DNA of 61,266 bases from positions 1 through 61,266 of the forward strand of contig NZ_BBWJ01000025.1 in assembly GCF_001463745.1 (NCBI RefSeq), read 5' to 3'. Numbering within the stretch: position 1 is the first letter of the stretch; each line of letters begins with the position of its first letter. The position numbers and the translations under genes were made by a program. Positions 8,932 to 17,821 of this stretch are shown piece by piece. Source of the DNA: Aureimonas sp. AU22 (lineage in GTDB: Bacteria > Pseudomonadota > Alphaproteobacteria > Rhizobiales > Rhizobiaceae). The notes beneath the pieces were generated by a model. The model made no database searches, was not told the origin of the DNA, and saw only the letters and a list, made by a program, of their open reading frames with translations.

Positions 8932-9311
8932 ATGGCTCCTCTCTTCAAGGGTACGAACGAAGACGACGTCTTCTTCACCCGCAGGGCGAGGGCGGCGCCG
9001 ATACTCTCTTCTTTGCCGAGATGGGGCCTGCCGATCGCGACTCGATCTGGGACTTCGGCTCCGACGACAGGATCGAACTGTCGGGATCCGTCTTCGCGAA
9101 CCTCGATGCCGACGACGACGGCATCCTCGATGCCTCGGCTCTTTCCCTTTCGGGCGAGGCGGTCGGAACCGATGCGCAGCTGATCCGCAGCCGGACCACG
9201 GGCGGCCTGTCCTATGACGCCGACGGCTCCGATCCCGGCGCCGCGCAGGCGATCGCCTTCATCGGCAAGACGCTCGGCTTCCTCGACCACACCGATATCC
9301 TGATCGCCTGA
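8932..9311 (+). CDS. Small RTX/serralysin-like calcium-binding protein with an apparent frameshift
   Basis: The ATG at 8932 has a strong GGAAGGA Shine-Dalgarno (8921-8927) and opens a frame beginning MAPLFKGTNEDDVFFT, a typical start of a hemolysin-type repeat domain (GTNGDD-like). The natural continuation, GGADTLFFAE followed by RIELSGSVFANLDADDDG and a serralysin-C-terminal-like end (GFLDHTDILIA), lies in the next frame, open from 8916 to 9311. Adding one base in the CCC run at about 8978-8980 would join the two halves into a continuous protein of about 127 residues. It is therefore either a recently broken gene or a sequence error. The repaired product resembles secreted type I substrates but has only one or two repeats. 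Confidence 0.6.
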
Positions 9312-9329
9312 TCGATGCTGCATGGGCGA

Positions 9330-9352
9330 GCCGCCGGTCGCAAGCCGGCGGC
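9330..9352. terminator. Probable terminator hairpin after the RTX-like gene
   Basis: A perfect 8-bp GC-rich stem (GCCGCCGG/CCGGCGGC) with a 7-base loop starts 19 bp after the stop at 9311 and is followed by TTCGTCGTT. The T-tract is poor, so termination efficiency is uncertain. Confidence 0.5.
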
Positions 9353-9465
9353 TTCGTCGTTCATGCTGGGGTGCAGCAATTTGCCGGGGATCCCCTATCT
9401 CCCATCAAGAAGGACGCAATTGTCGGGCGCCGATGGTGCCCCGCAGACCGGAAGCCCGCTTGCCG

Positions 9466-9687
9466 ATGCGCAGACCCCTTTCCCGTTTGATCGACGTTTG
9501 CCTCGACCGCATGGAGCCGGCGGATGCGTCGCACTGGCACGAATGGCGCGTGATGTCCGCTGTGCGCCTGACCGACGGCACGCGATGGGACGGCCTCGGC
9601 CAACTCTGGCGACGGCGGACGACGGACGGCTGGGAATACCGGGCCGTTCCGGAAAGCGCCGCCGACTGGCTCGAGCGTCAGATCTAG
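9466..9687 (+). CDS. Small hypothetical protein, 73 residues
   Basis: An open frame beginning MRRPLSRLIDVCLDRM encodes a compact, tryptophan-rich acidic/basic mix (HWHEWRV, TRWDGLGQLWRRR, DGWEYRAVPESAADWLERQI) that looks like a folded small protein rather than a shadow frame. I do not recognise the family. An in-frame ATG at 9433 would add 11 residues, and neither start has a clear ribosome binding site. It is a lone gene between the RTX-like gene and the convergent siderophore receptor. Confidence 0.5.
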   Translation: MRRPLSRLIDVCLDRMEPADASHWHEWRVMSAVRLTDGTRWDGLGQLWRRRTTDGWEYRAVPESAADWLERQI

Positions 9688-10076
9688 GCGGATGCTGTTC
9701 GTCGCGGCTCGCACGACTGCGGCGTCGTGGCGGGACGGCTGTGCATGACGACGACATGCCCGGCGAGGAGCGGGCACGCGATTTCGGTCGACGAGGTCGC
9801 GTAACCCGGTGCCGTGACGGCAGCCCTCGCGCCGCCGCCGCCCGCCGGCCAGCCCGCCGAAAACCGAACCCCGGCCGAGTCCGTCGGTCGATCCCGGAAA
9901 CCCCAGGAGCTCGCGCGACGCCGGGACCGGAGAGCGCGCACGCAGACGTCGGGGGATACGACCTGTCCAACGGCGGTCCGTCGACGTGTCGTCGGGGATG
10001 GGCGACCCCGAGGAGAGAACGGTCGCGGTGGTGATCGCGGTCGGACCAGCGAAGGCTCCGACCGCTTACCCGCTCG
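9688..10076. other. Intergenic gap between convergent genes
   Basis: No convincing coding frame is seen; frames here give low-complexity arginine-rich translations. The only clear structure is the hairpin at 10037-10065 next to the receptor gene's stop. Confidence 0.5.
10037..10065 (-). terminator. Hairpin just past the TonB receptor gene
   Basis: A perfect 9-bp inverted repeat (GCGGTCGGA/TCCGACCGC) with an 11-base loop begins 11 bp beyond the minus-strand stop at 10077. It probably marks the 3' end of the receptor transcript, but there is no T-run. Confidence 0.45.
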
Positions 10077-12227
10077 TCAGAAGCGATATCGCAGCGATCC
10101 GATCACGTTGCGGCCTTCGTCGCGGTAGCAGTAGCCGGCCTGGCAGCTGTCGGCGCGCTTGTCGAAGAGGTTCTTGGCGTTGATCTGGGCGCTGACGCCC
10201 TCGAGCTTGGGGTTGGCCTTGCCGAAATCGTAGGAGAGCGACGCGTCGACGAGAATGCGGGAGTCGTTGCGGAACGTGTTGGTGTCGTCGCCAAAGCTCT
10301 CGCCGAGGTATCGGACGCCCGCCCCGAAGCCGAGGCCCTCGGCCGCCCCGCTCTGCACGGTGTAGTCGCTCCAGATCGAGAACTGGTGCTCCGGGATGCC
10401 CGAGGGGGCGTTGCCCTCGTTGTCGCCCGCGGTGATCTCGAGGTCGAGATAGGTGTAGGCGGCGGTGAGATTCAGCCCTGCCATCAGGCTGGTCGTGGCC
10501 TCCAGCTCGATGCCCTTCGATTCGACTTCGCCCCGCTGGATCTGGAAGTTCGGATTGTTCGGGTCGCTCGCAAGGACGTTGGTCTGCCGGATGCGGAAGA
10601 GCGCGGCGTTGATCGCAAGGTTCACCTCGCTCGGCGCATATTTCACGCCGATCTCCTCCTGTTCGCCTTCCGAGGGGCTGAAGGCGTCGCCCGAGAAGCT
10701 GTTGCCGATCACCGGCGAGAACGACGTGGAATAGCTGACATAGGGCGAGATGCCGTTGTCGAAGAGGTAGGCGAGGCCGGCGCGGCCGGAGAACTTGTGG
10801 TCGTCCTGCGCGCTGGTCGAGACGCTCAACTGGTTGAACGCCTCCTGCTCCAGCCAGTCGTAGCGCCCGCCGAGCGTCAGCACGAAGCGGTTGTATTCGA
10901 GCTGATCCTGCAGATAGACGCCGGTCTGGCTCTGCCGCGTCGTGGTTGCGACGAAGTCGAGCGCGGGCGAGGGGATCGGCTGGGTGCCGTAGTTCAGGGT
11001 CACGAGGTCGAGGTCGGGCGCCGTGCCGAGCCCGATCTTGTCGTCGACGTCGACATGGTTGTAGTCGAGCCCGCCGAGCAGCGTGTGGGCGACCGGGCCG
11101 GTATCGACGTTCACCTGCACCTGGTTGTCCACGGCGATCGAGTCGAGGTCGTCGACGATCCGGCCGGTGGACCGGCTGGCCGTCAGCCCGTCCGGCGAGA
11201 GCGCGCCGATCGAGGTGTATTTCACGTCCGCGTCGATGTGGGCGTAGCGCAGGTTCTGGCGCACCGCGACCGTCTCGTTGAAGCGATGCTCGAACTCGTA
11301 GCCGATCCGGCCCTGCTGCTGGTCGAAGTCGCCGAAGGCCGGATCGCCCGATTCGAGCCCGGTGGGGCGGCCGTTCTGGTTGAAATAGGTCGCGTTGCCG
11401 CCGGTGGTGATGTCGGCGTATTCGCCGAGGATCGTCAGATGCGTGTTGCGGTCGTCGGACCGGAGCGTCAGCGCCGGCGCGATGAAGGTGCGGTCGTCGG
11501 GAACGCTGGCGAGATCGGTCTCTGCGGTCCGGGCGAGGCCGGTGATGCGGTAGAGGACGTTGTCGTTTCCGGCCAGCGGACCGGACGCGTCGAACTGGGC
11601 TTGGTAGCGGTCGTTGTTGCCGATCTGCGTCTCGATCTCGCGGAACGGCGCGTCGGTCGGGCGCTTCGACGTCAGGTTGACGATGCCGCCCGGCGAGCCG
11701 CCGCCGTAGAGCACCGAGCTCGGCCCTTTCAGGACGCTGACGCCCTGCAGGCCGTAGGGCTCGGTCTTGAAGATCGAGAAGTTGCCGGTGAGTTCGCGCA
11801 GGCCGTCGCGGTAGACGCCGTTGTAGACGACGTCGAAGCCCCGGATCGAGAAGCTGTCGAAGCGCGGATCGAAGCCGAACGCGCCGACGCGCACGCCCGG
11901 CGTGTAGGTCAGCGCCTCCGACAGGGTCTGGACGTTGCGGTCCTCGAGCTGCTGGCGCGAGACCACCGAGATGGACTGCGGCACCTTGTTGAGCGGCGTA
12001 TCGGTCTTGGTGCCGACATCCGCCGCCTTGGCGACGTAGCCGTCCGTCTCCAGGCCGCTGCCTTCGCCTTCGCCCGGCGTCGGCGTGCCGGCGCTGCCCT
12101 CGACCGTGACGGTGTCGAGCTCGATCACGTCCTGCGCGCGAGCCCCCGTCGCACCGATCGCCGTGAGGCAGGTGCATCCCAGAAGGGCGACGGCGAGAGC
12201 GCGCGGGGCGGGGCGGGCAGCGAACAT
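10077..12227 (-). CDS. TonB-dependent siderophore receptor
   Basis: The product is 716 residues from the ATG at 12227, which has a GAGGAT ribosome site. A signal peptide (about residues 1-31, ending GARA) is followed by a TonB-box-like DVIELDTVTVEG. The plug domain comes next (VPQSISVVSRQQLEDRNVQTL, TPGVRVGAFGFDPRFDSFSIRGF, VLKGPSSVLYGGGSPGGIVN), then a 22-strand barrel ending in the typical terminal aromatic residue (GSLRYRF). The plug and barrel motifs match the ferrichrome/hydroxamate receptor group (TIGR01783). It moves ferric siderophores across the outer membrane using TonB energy. A divergent esterase gene and a RirA-type operator upstream support iron-repressed expression. The exact siderophore is not evident. 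Confidence 0.95.
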   Translation of the reverse strand: MFAARPAPRALAVALLGCTCLTAIGATGARAQDVIELDTVTVEGSAGTPTPGEGEGSGLETDGYVAKAADVGTKTDTPLNKVPQSISVVSRQQLEDRNVQTLSEALTYTPGVRVGAFGFDPRFDSFSIRGFDVVYNGVYRDGLRELTGNFSIFKTEPYGLQGVSVLKGPSSVLYGGGSPGGIVNLTSKRPTDAPFREIETQIGNNDRYQAQFDASGPLAGNDNVLYRITGLARTAETDLASVPDDRTFIAPALTLRSDDRNTHLTILGEYADITTGGNATYFNQNGRPTGLESGDPAFGDFDQQQGRIGYEFEHRFNETVAVRQNLRYAHIDADVKYTSIGALSPDGLTASRSTGRIVDDLDSIAVDNQVQVNVDTGPVAHTLLGGLDYNHVDVDDKIGLGTAPDLDLVTLNYGTQPIPSPALDFVATTTRQSQTGVYLQDQLEYNRFVLTLGGRYDWLEQEAFNQLSVSTSAQDDHKFSGRAGLAYLFDNGISPYVSYSTSFSPVIGNSFSGDAFSPSEGEQEEIGVKYAPSEVNLAINAALFRIRQTNVLASDPNNPNFQIQRGEVESKGIELEATTSLMAGLNLTAAYTYLDLEITAGDNEGNAPSGIPEHQFSIWSDYTVQSGAAEGLGFGAGVRYLGESFGDDTNTFRNDSRILVDASLSYDFGKANPKLEGVSAQINAKNLFDKRADSCQAGYCYRDEGRNVIGSLRYRF

Positions 12228-12284
12228 GGCGGGATCCTCGAAAGACGCGACTTGTGACCAGTCGATCGACTGCGTAGGAAAACA

Positions 12285-12299
12285 TGACAAGCATAGTCA
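12285..12299. promoter_or_regulatory. RirA-type iron-responsive operator (TGA-N9-TCA)
   Basis: The sequence TGACAAGCATAGTCA matches the iron-responsive operator TGA-N9-TCA bound by RirA in rhizobial alphaproteobacteria. It lies 58 bp upstream of the TonB receptor start and between that gene and the divergent esterase, so one site could control both. Binding is inferred from motif and position. Confidence 0.65.
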
Positions 12300-12309
12300 A
12301 TATTTGACT
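12295..12309. promoter_or_regulatory. Perfect palindrome AGTCAA-TAT-TTGACT overlapping the iron operator
   Basis: A 6-bp perfect inverted repeat with a 3-bp centre shares its left arm with the RirA-like box. It may be part of the same operator or a second, overlapping site, such as for a dimeric iron regulator. Confidence 0.45.
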
Positions 12310-12452
12310 GACGCCCGTTCGATCCGGCATGCGGCGGGTGCGGCGAGAGAAATCGGAAGGAAAAACAGCGCCTTGAGACATTCTTCGGACCACGACGGAC
12401 GGCGTTGGGCTTTGCCGACACGTGTGCACTGCGGCAGAAAGGTCACAGGCGC

Positions 12453-13340
12453 GTGAGTCCTTCAGGCAGTTCGACCGACGGTCGTGCGCATTCCCTGTGG
12501 CGGACGCGCTCCTTCGACCTCGGAACGTCGGAGGCCGGGCCGTGGCGGGTCTTCGTGCATCGACCGGCCGGAGAGCCGCCGCCCGAGGGATGGCCGCTTC
12601 TCGTCATCACCGACGGCAACGCGATGATCGCGACGGCGGTCGACGCGCTCCGTGTCCAGTCGAGCTATCCGATGGGCACCCATGTCGGGCCGGGCGTCAT
12701 CGCGGCGATCGGCTATCCGACGGACGACGCCTACGATCCGCTGCGTCGATCGTTCGACCTCTCGCCGCCGCCGGGACGCTCCTACCCGCCCTTCTCGGAG
12801 GGCGGGCCGGCGGTGCGCACGGGCGGCGCGCAGCGCTTCCTCGACGTCATCGAGGCCGAGGTGCTGCCGTTTCTCGGCGGCCTCGCGCCGATAGATCCCG
12901 CGCGCCGCACCCTGTTCGGCCATTCGTTCGGCGGCCTCTTCGCCTTGCACGCCCTGTTTTCGGGCTGCCAGGCGTTCTCGCGCTATGTCGCCGCCAGTCC
13001 GACCATCTATTGGGAGGATGGCGGTCTTCTGGAGAGCGAGCGACGCTTCGCCGCGACACCGCGGGACAGGGACGTCGTGATCCATCTCTCAGTGGGCGAA
13101 TACGAGGGCGAGACCCTTGCGCCCTTCCAGTATGGCCGCGAGGACACCGAGACGCGGCTGTCCGGCGCCCGCACCGCGCGCACGCTCCAACTCACGCGGG
13201 AGATGGCCGCACGCCTCTCGGCGCTGCCCCGCACGCGCGTCGCATGCGAGATCTATCCCGGCGAAACCCACATGACGATGCTGCCCATTGCGGTCTCGCG
13301 GGCGGTGCGCACGGCGTTCGAGATCGACGCCGTCCGATGA
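12453..13340 (+). CDS. Alpha/beta hydrolase, siderophore-esterase-like (Fes/IroE type)
   Basis: The product is about 295 residues from the GTG at 12453, or 311 from a TTG at 12405. It belongs to the putative esterase family PF00756: an N-terminal strand region (VFVHRPAGEPPPEGWPLLVITDG), the nucleophile elbow GHSFGG (Ser158 in the shorter form), and a late GETHMT supplying the catalytic histidine (His273). Members such as IroE and Fes hydrolyse ferric-siderophore esters to release iron. No signal peptide is evident, so it is probably cytoplasmic. Its divergent position from a TonB siderophore receptor with a shared RirA-type box supports that role; a general carboxylesterase remains possible. 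Confidence 0.82.
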   Translation: MSPSGSSTDGRAHSLWRTRSFDLGTSEAGPWRVFVHRPAGEPPPEGWPLLVITDGNAMIATAVDALRVQSSYPMGTHVGPGVIAAIGYPTDDAYDPLRRSFDLSPPPGRSYPPFSEGGPAVRTGGAQRFLDVIEAEVLPFLGGLAPIDPARRTLFGHSFGGLFALHALFSGCQAFSRYVAASPTIYWEDGGLLESERRFAATPRDRDVVIHLSVGEYEGETLAPFQYGREDTETRLSGARTARTLQLTREMAARLSALPRTRVACEIYPGETHMTMLPIAVSRAVRTAFEIDAVR

Positions 13341-13584
13341 CGTCGGCCGAACGCGGGCACGGTCGCGGCGCAGTCAACTCTCGAGGGGAGCGGCGGGCAG
13401 GCGTGATCTCGAACTCGTCGGCCCCCTCGAATTCCGGCCCGATCAGAGCGCCGCCGCCGCCGACCACCTCCCACTCGCCGAACCGCCGGACGACGCGGCC
13501 GAGGCGGGACAGGGCCGGCGCGGGCACCCACTCGCCGCTCGTGGTCTCCATGGGGTCGGCGGCTTTCGCCTGCGCGCCGGTCGC

Positions 13585-14670
13585 TCAGGCGTGCTCGATC
13601 CGCATGCCCGTCTCGCCGTCGAAGACATGGATATGCTCGAAAGGGGCGAGGATGCGCAGTCGCTCGCCCGCCTTCCACTCGCCGTAGCCCGGCCGGTAAG
13701 CCTTCACCGCGACGTCGCCGAAGCGCAGGTGGACGATCGTGCCGACGCCGGTCGGCTCGACGAGTTCCACCGCGCAGTCGATGGCATAAGGTGCCTCCGG
13801 TCCGGCGAAGGCGATATGCTCGGGGCGGATGCCGACGGTCACCGCCCGGCCGTCCGTGATCCGCAAGTCGCCGAGCGGGATCGACGCGTCGTCGGCGTCG
13901 AGGTGCGGCGATCGGCCTTCGACCCCTGCGCGATAGCGCCCCGAGACGAAGTTCATGGCGGGCGAGCCGATGAAGCCGGCAACGAACCGGTTGGCCGGTC
14001 GCTGGTAGAGGTCGAGCGGCGTGCCGATCTGCTGGATACGGCCGGCGTCGAGCGCGACGATCCGGTCGGCGAGGGTCATCGCCTCGATCTGGTCGTGCGT
14101 GACGTAGATCGAGGTCGCGCCGAGCCGCTGGTGCAGCTTCTTGATCTCGGCGCGCATCTGCTCGCGCAGCCGGGCATCGAGGTTGGACAGGGGCTCGTCG
14201 AACAGGAAGGCCTGCGGCTGGCGCACGATGGCCCGTCCCATGGCGACGCGCTGGCGTTGGCCGCCGGAGAGCGCGCGGGGCTTGCGGTCCACGAGCTTCG
14301 CGAGGCCAAGCGTCTCGGCCGCGCCCTTCACGGCCTCGGCGATCCGCTCCCTCGCGGTCTTCCGCAGCTTCAGGCTGTAACTCATGTTCCCGGCGACGCT
14401 CATGTGCGGGTAGAGCGCGTAGGACTGGAACACCATGGCGATGTTGCGGTCCTTCGGCTCCATGTCGTTGACGCGCTGCCCGGCGATGAGGATGTCGCCC
14501 CCGGTGGCTTCCTCCAGCCCCGCGATCATGCGCAGCAGCGTCGACTTCCCGCAGCCCGACGGGCCCACCAGGACGACGAACTCGCCGCTTCGGATCTGGA
14601 GGTCGACCGGCTCCAGCACATGGATCGGGCCGAAGGACTTCTGGACGGCGTGGAGGTCGATCGTGGCCAT
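13585..14670 (-). CDS. CUT1-family ABC transporter ATP-binding protein (UgpC/MalK-like)
   Basis: The product is 361 residues. It has a Walker A GPSGCGKST, the Q-loop VFQSYALYPHMSV, the signature LSGGQRQRVAMGRA, Walker B FLFDEPLSNLDA and switch His in YVTHDQIEAM, then the C-terminal TOBE/OB regulatory domain (VGIRPEHI near residue 285). It powers a sugar-type importer. It is the last gene of a minus-strand operon: regulator, PLP enzyme, binding protein, two permeases and this ATPase, the last four genes separated by at most 72 bp. Substrate specificity is set by the binding protein, not by this subunit. Confidence 0.95.
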   Translation of the reverse strand: MATIDLHAVQKSFGPIHVLEPVDLQIRSGEFVVLVGPSGCGKSTLLRMIAGLEEATGGDILIAGQRVNDMEPKDRNIAMVFQSYALYPHMSVAGNMSYSLKLRKTARERIAEAVKGAAETLGLAKLVDRKPRALSGGQRQRVAMGRAIVRQPQAFLFDEPLSNLDARLREQMRAEIKKLHQRLGATSIYVTHDQIEAMTLADRIVALDAGRIQQIGTPLDLYQRPANRFVAGFIGSPAMNFVSGRYRAGVEGRSPHLDADDASIPLGDLRITDGRAVTVGIRPEHIAFAGPEAPYAIDCAVELVEPTGVGTIVHLRFGDVAVKAYRPGYGEWKAGERLRILAPFEHIHVFDGETGMRIEHA

Positions 14671-14684
14671 GTCGTTCGTGCCCT

Positions 14685-15527
14685 TCAGCCTTTGACCGCG
14701 CCGGCCGTCAGGCCCTGCACGAGGAAGCGCTGGATGAGGAGGAAGAAGAGAAGCGCGGGGATGAGCGCCAGCACGCCGGCCGCCATCATCTGCCCGAAGT
14801 TGACGCCGAACTTCGAGACAAAGGACAGGAGCCCGACCGGAAAGGTGCTGGCATCCGTCTTGGAGATCAGCATCAGCGCGAAGAGAAGCTCGCTCCAGGC
14901 GGCGGTGAAGACGAAGCCGAGCGTCGCGGCCATGCCCGGCAGCGTCAGCGGCACGATGATCTCGCGGAACGCCTGGAAGCGGCTGGCGCCGTCGATCATC
15001 GCCGCCTCGTCGAGATCCTTCGGGATCGCGTCGAAGAAGGACTGCATGAGAAACACGGCGAAGGGCACGTTGAACGCCGAATAGACGATCACGAGGCCGG
15101 TGAGGCTGTTCGTGAGGCCGAGCGGCGCCAGCATGCGGAACATCGGCGCGATCAGCATGACGAGCGGGAACATCTGCGTCACCAGCATCAGGGCGACCAG
15201 CCAGAACTTGCCGCGGAAGCGGAAGCGCGACATCGCGTAGCCGGCGCCCGCTGCGATCAGCGTGACGATCACGGCGGTCGAGAGCGAGACGATCAGCGAG
15301 TTGCGGAAGAACAGCGGAAAGTCGCTGTTCTCGAGCACGAACGCGAAATGCTCGAAGCTCGTGCGTGACGGCCACAGCCGGACGCCCTCGCTGTAGAGGA
15401 GGGCGTTGGGCGTCACCGACACCTTGAGCAGCCAGAAGAGCGGAAACAGCGCGACCACGATGTAGAGGAGGATCGCGGTGCGGTGGGCGATGGTGCCGAC
15501 GAGGCGCCGGCGGGCAACGGCGGCCAT
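14685..15527 (-). CDS. ABC transporter permease, MalG/UgpE type
   Basis: The product is 280 residues with six predicted membrane segments. It carries the EAA-type coupling loop DEAAMIDGASRFQAFREIIVPL that contacts the ATPase. The N-terminus (HRTAILLYIVVALFPLFWLLKVS) is typical of the second inner-membrane permease of CUT1 importers. It starts 4 bp after the first permease gene ends and ends 15 bp before the ATPase gene, so it is part of one operon. Confidence 0.94.
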   Translation of the reverse strand: MAAVARRRLVGTIAHRTAILLYIVVALFPLFWLLKVSVTPNALLYSEGVRLWPSRTSFEHFAFVLENSDFPLFFRNSLIVSLSTAVIVTLIAAGAGYAMSRFRFRGKFWLVALMLVTQMFPLVMLIAPMFRMLAPLGLTNSLTGLVIVYSAFNVPFAVFLMQSFFDAIPKDLDEAAMIDGASRFQAFREIIVPLTLPGMAATLGFVFTAAWSELLFALMLISKTDASTFPVGLLSFVSKFGVNFGQMMAAGVLALIPALLFFLLIQRFLVQGLTAGAVKG

Positions 15528-15530
15528 GGA

Positions 15531-16463
15531 TCAGGACCTGTTCAGGAGGGTCTGGCGCAGCATCACGAGCAGCAGCGAATAGATCATCAGGAGCACGAGC
15601 AGCACCATGGCGATGGCCGAGGCGTAGCCGAAGTCGAGGCGCCGGAAGGCGGTGGTGAAGATGTAGCTCGCGACGATCTGCGTCCGGTCGGCCGGGCCGC
15701 CGTTGGTCATCACCACGATGAGGTCGGCAAAGTTGGCGATCCAGACGGTGCGCAGGAGGATGGTGATCGCGATCGTCGGCGCCAGAAGGGGGAGGGTGAT
15801 CGAGCGGAAGCGCTCGAACGCTCCGGCGCCGTCGATGGCGGCCGCCTCGTAGATGTCGCGCGGGATCGACTGGAGCGCGGCCAGAAGCGTGATCGCGAAG
15901 AACGGGATGCCCCACCAGACGTTGGCGACGATCGGCCCCCACATCGCAAGGTCCGGGTCGGCCAGGATGTTGGAGGGCGTGTCCATGATCCCCAGCGCCG
16001 TGAGCCAATGCGGGATCGGGCCGACCACCGGATTGAACAGCCAGGCCCAGTCGAGGCCGGAGAGGAAGCTCGGCACCGCCCAGGGCAGGAAGACCAGCGC
16101 CTGCGCGAGGCCTCGTCCGGTGAAGGGACGGTTGAGGAGGAGCGCGAGGATGAGGCCGAAGGTGAACTGGAGCGCCACCGAGGTCGCGGTCCAGAAGACG
16201 GTGTTGCCGAGCGCCAGGCGGAAGTCGCTGTCGCCCGACAGCTTCACGAACTGGTCGAACCCGACGAAGCCGCCGCTGAACGGGTTCATCAGCCGGATGT
16301 CGCGGAAGGCGTAGGACATGCCGACGACGAGCGGCACGAGCATGATCGCGAGGATCAGGATCACCGCCGGCGCCGCGTAGAGGTAGGGCTCGAGGCGCGC
16401 GGTCCAGCTTCGGCGCGGGGCCTGGGCTCCGGGCGGGAAGCCGGTTTGGCCGATCACGGTCAT
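15531..16463 (-). CDS. ABC transporter permease, MalF/UgpA type
   Basis: The product is a 310-residue inner-membrane protein with the expected hydrophobic segments. It has the coupling-loop motif YEAAAIDGAGAFERFRSITLPLL. The start MTVIGQTGFPPGAQ is followed by a first helix (YAAPAVILILAIMLVPLVVG) as in CUT1 permeases. It lies 72 bp downstream of the binding-protein gene and pairs with the MalG-like permease. Confidence 0.94.
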   Translation of the reverse strand: MTVIGQTGFPPGAQAPRRSWTARLEPYLYAAPAVILILAIMLVPLVVGMSYAFRDIRLMNPFSGGFVGFDQFVKLSGDSDFRLALGNTVFWTATSVALQFTFGLILALLLNRPFTGRGLAQALVFLPWAVPSFLSGLDWAWLFNPVVGPIPHWLTALGIMDTPSNILADPDLAMWGPIVANVWWGIPFFAITLLAALQSIPRDIYEAAAIDGAGAFERFRSITLPLLAPTIAITILLRTVWIANFADLIVVMTNGGPADRTQIVASYIFTTAFRRLDFGYASAIAMVLLVLLMIYSLLLVMLRQTLLNRS

Positions 16464-16535
16464 GAGCGCTTCGCCGATGGTGGGAGGAGGGGGGAAGGGC
16501 GGCTCACGGCCGCCCTCCGGGGTTCGGCAAAGGGG

Positions 16536-17789
16536 TCAGTTGCCCATCTGCTTCTTCTTGGCGGCGGTCAGGTAGTCCGCCCACTGTTTGGCAAGCTCCT
16601 CCGGCGAGATCGAGCCGAGAAGCGCTTCCTGGCTGGTCTTGATGACGAGCGAATCCTTGAAGAAGGCGAATTCCTCGAGGTCGGTCGGCATCACGGTCGG
16701 CACGACGTTCGCGTCCGACAGTTCCTCGAACCAGCCCTTGAACTTGTCCTGCGCGTAGAACGGGTCCTGTTCGGCCGACTTGTGGACGGGCAGGGCGCCG
16801 GTGCGCTTGTTCCAGGCGAGATTCCCTTCGGGACCTTCGAGCGCCGCGATCAGCTTCCAGGCGAGGTCCTTGTTCTCGCTGGCGGCGAACATCGACCAGC
16901 CGGCATAGCCGATCGTCGGGAAGGCCTTGCCGGCCTCGCCCTTGGGCATCGGCGCGACGCCGTACTGTTCGGGCTTCAGATGCTCGTCGATCGCGATCAG
17001 CGCGTCCGGGTCCTGGTCGAGCATCGCGCAGGTGCCGGAATAGAAGCCCGCCACGATCTCGTTGAAGCCCCAGTTGATGGAGTCCTTGGGCGCATGACCG
17101 TTCTTGTAGAGGTCGACCACGTAGGTCAGGCCCTTCACCCAGCCGGGCTCGGAAAAGGTCGAGGTGCCATCCTCCTTGAAGAAGGTGTTGTCGCCGTTCG
17201 CCGTCGCGCCGAACATGACCCAGCCGTTGAGGCCACCCGGGCCCCCGCGCAGGCAATAGGCGGATTTGCCGGCGGCCTTGATCTTCTCGGCCGCGGCGGT
17301 GAACTCCGCCAGGGTTTTCGGCGGCGCCTCGACGCCGGCCGCCTTGAAGACGTCCTTGTTGTAGAGCATCGCCCTGAGATAGAAGCCGTAGGGCAGCATG
17401 TAGGCGGTGTTGTCGACGGCGCGGCCGAACTGAAGCGCGCGGTCGTTGAGGCCCGCGGTGTACTGCCAGTCCTTCAGGTAGGGCTCGAGATTCTCCAGCG
17501 CGCCGTTCTTGGCGTAGAGCGCCAGCCAAGTGTCGGGCATCTCCACGACGTCGGGCGTCTCGCCGGCCGAGACGGTGGTCGCGAACTGCTCAAAGGCCTG
17601 GCCCCAGGGCAGCGAGGTGATCTCCACGGTGACGCCGGGGTTCTCGGCCTCGAAGCCCTTGACGATCTCGCGCAGCGTCGCGGTGCGCTCCGGGCTGGTG
17701 ATCACCTCGGTCAGCTTGAGCGTCTGGGCAAGGCTCGGGCCGGCGCCGAGCCCGGCCAGAATGGTGGCGGTGAGAAGCGTCCTGATCAT
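16536..17789 (-). CDS. Extracellular solute-binding protein, family 1 (CUT1)
   Basis: The product is 417 residues with a signal peptide (about 1-21, ending SLAQ) and the binding-protein fold of family 1 (VEITSLPWGQAFEQFATTVSAGETPDVVEMPDTW). It would capture the substrate in the periplasm for the adjacent permeases. A strong AAGGAGG sits 7 bp before the ATG. The ligand is normally a sugar or glycerol-phosphate derivative, but the adjacent cystathionine-lyase-like gene makes an amino-acid or thioether-type ligand worth considering. Confidence 0.93.
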   Translation of the reverse strand: MIRTLLTATILAGLGAGPSLAQTLKLTEVITSPERTATLREIVKGFEAENPGVTVEITSLPWGQAFEQFATTVSAGETPDVVEMPDTWLALYAKNGALENLEPYLKDWQYTAGLNDRALQFGRAVDNTAYMLPYGFYLRAMLYNKDVFKAAGVEAPPKTLAEFTAAAEKIKAAGKSAYCLRGGPGGLNGWVMFGATANGDNTFFKEDGTSTFSEPGWVKGLTYVVDLYKNGHAPKDSINWGFNEIVAGFYSGTCAMLDQDPDALIAIDEHLKPEQYGVAPMPKGEAGKAFPTIGYAGWSMFAASENKDLAWKLIAALEGPEGNLAWNKRTGALPVHKSAEQDPFYAQDKFKGWFEELSDANVVPTVMPTDLEEFAFFKDSLVIKTSQEALLGSISPEELAKQWADYLTAAKKKQMGN

Positions 17790-17821
17790 GCCATTCCTCC
17801 TTTTTTGGTCGTCTTGAAAGC

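Noticed and set aside
10386-12257. Very long plus-strand frame opposite the TonB receptor
   Set aside because: It is a high-GC antisense shadow; the minus-strand frame has a signal peptide, plug and barrel motifs.
13192-13551. Minus-strand frame with a plausible-looking stretch (RFGEWEVVGGGG)
   Set aside because: It overlaps the esterase 3' end and lies in a 244-bp convergent gap. The C-terminal half is arginine-rich and I recognise no domain, so a remnant is possible but not supported.
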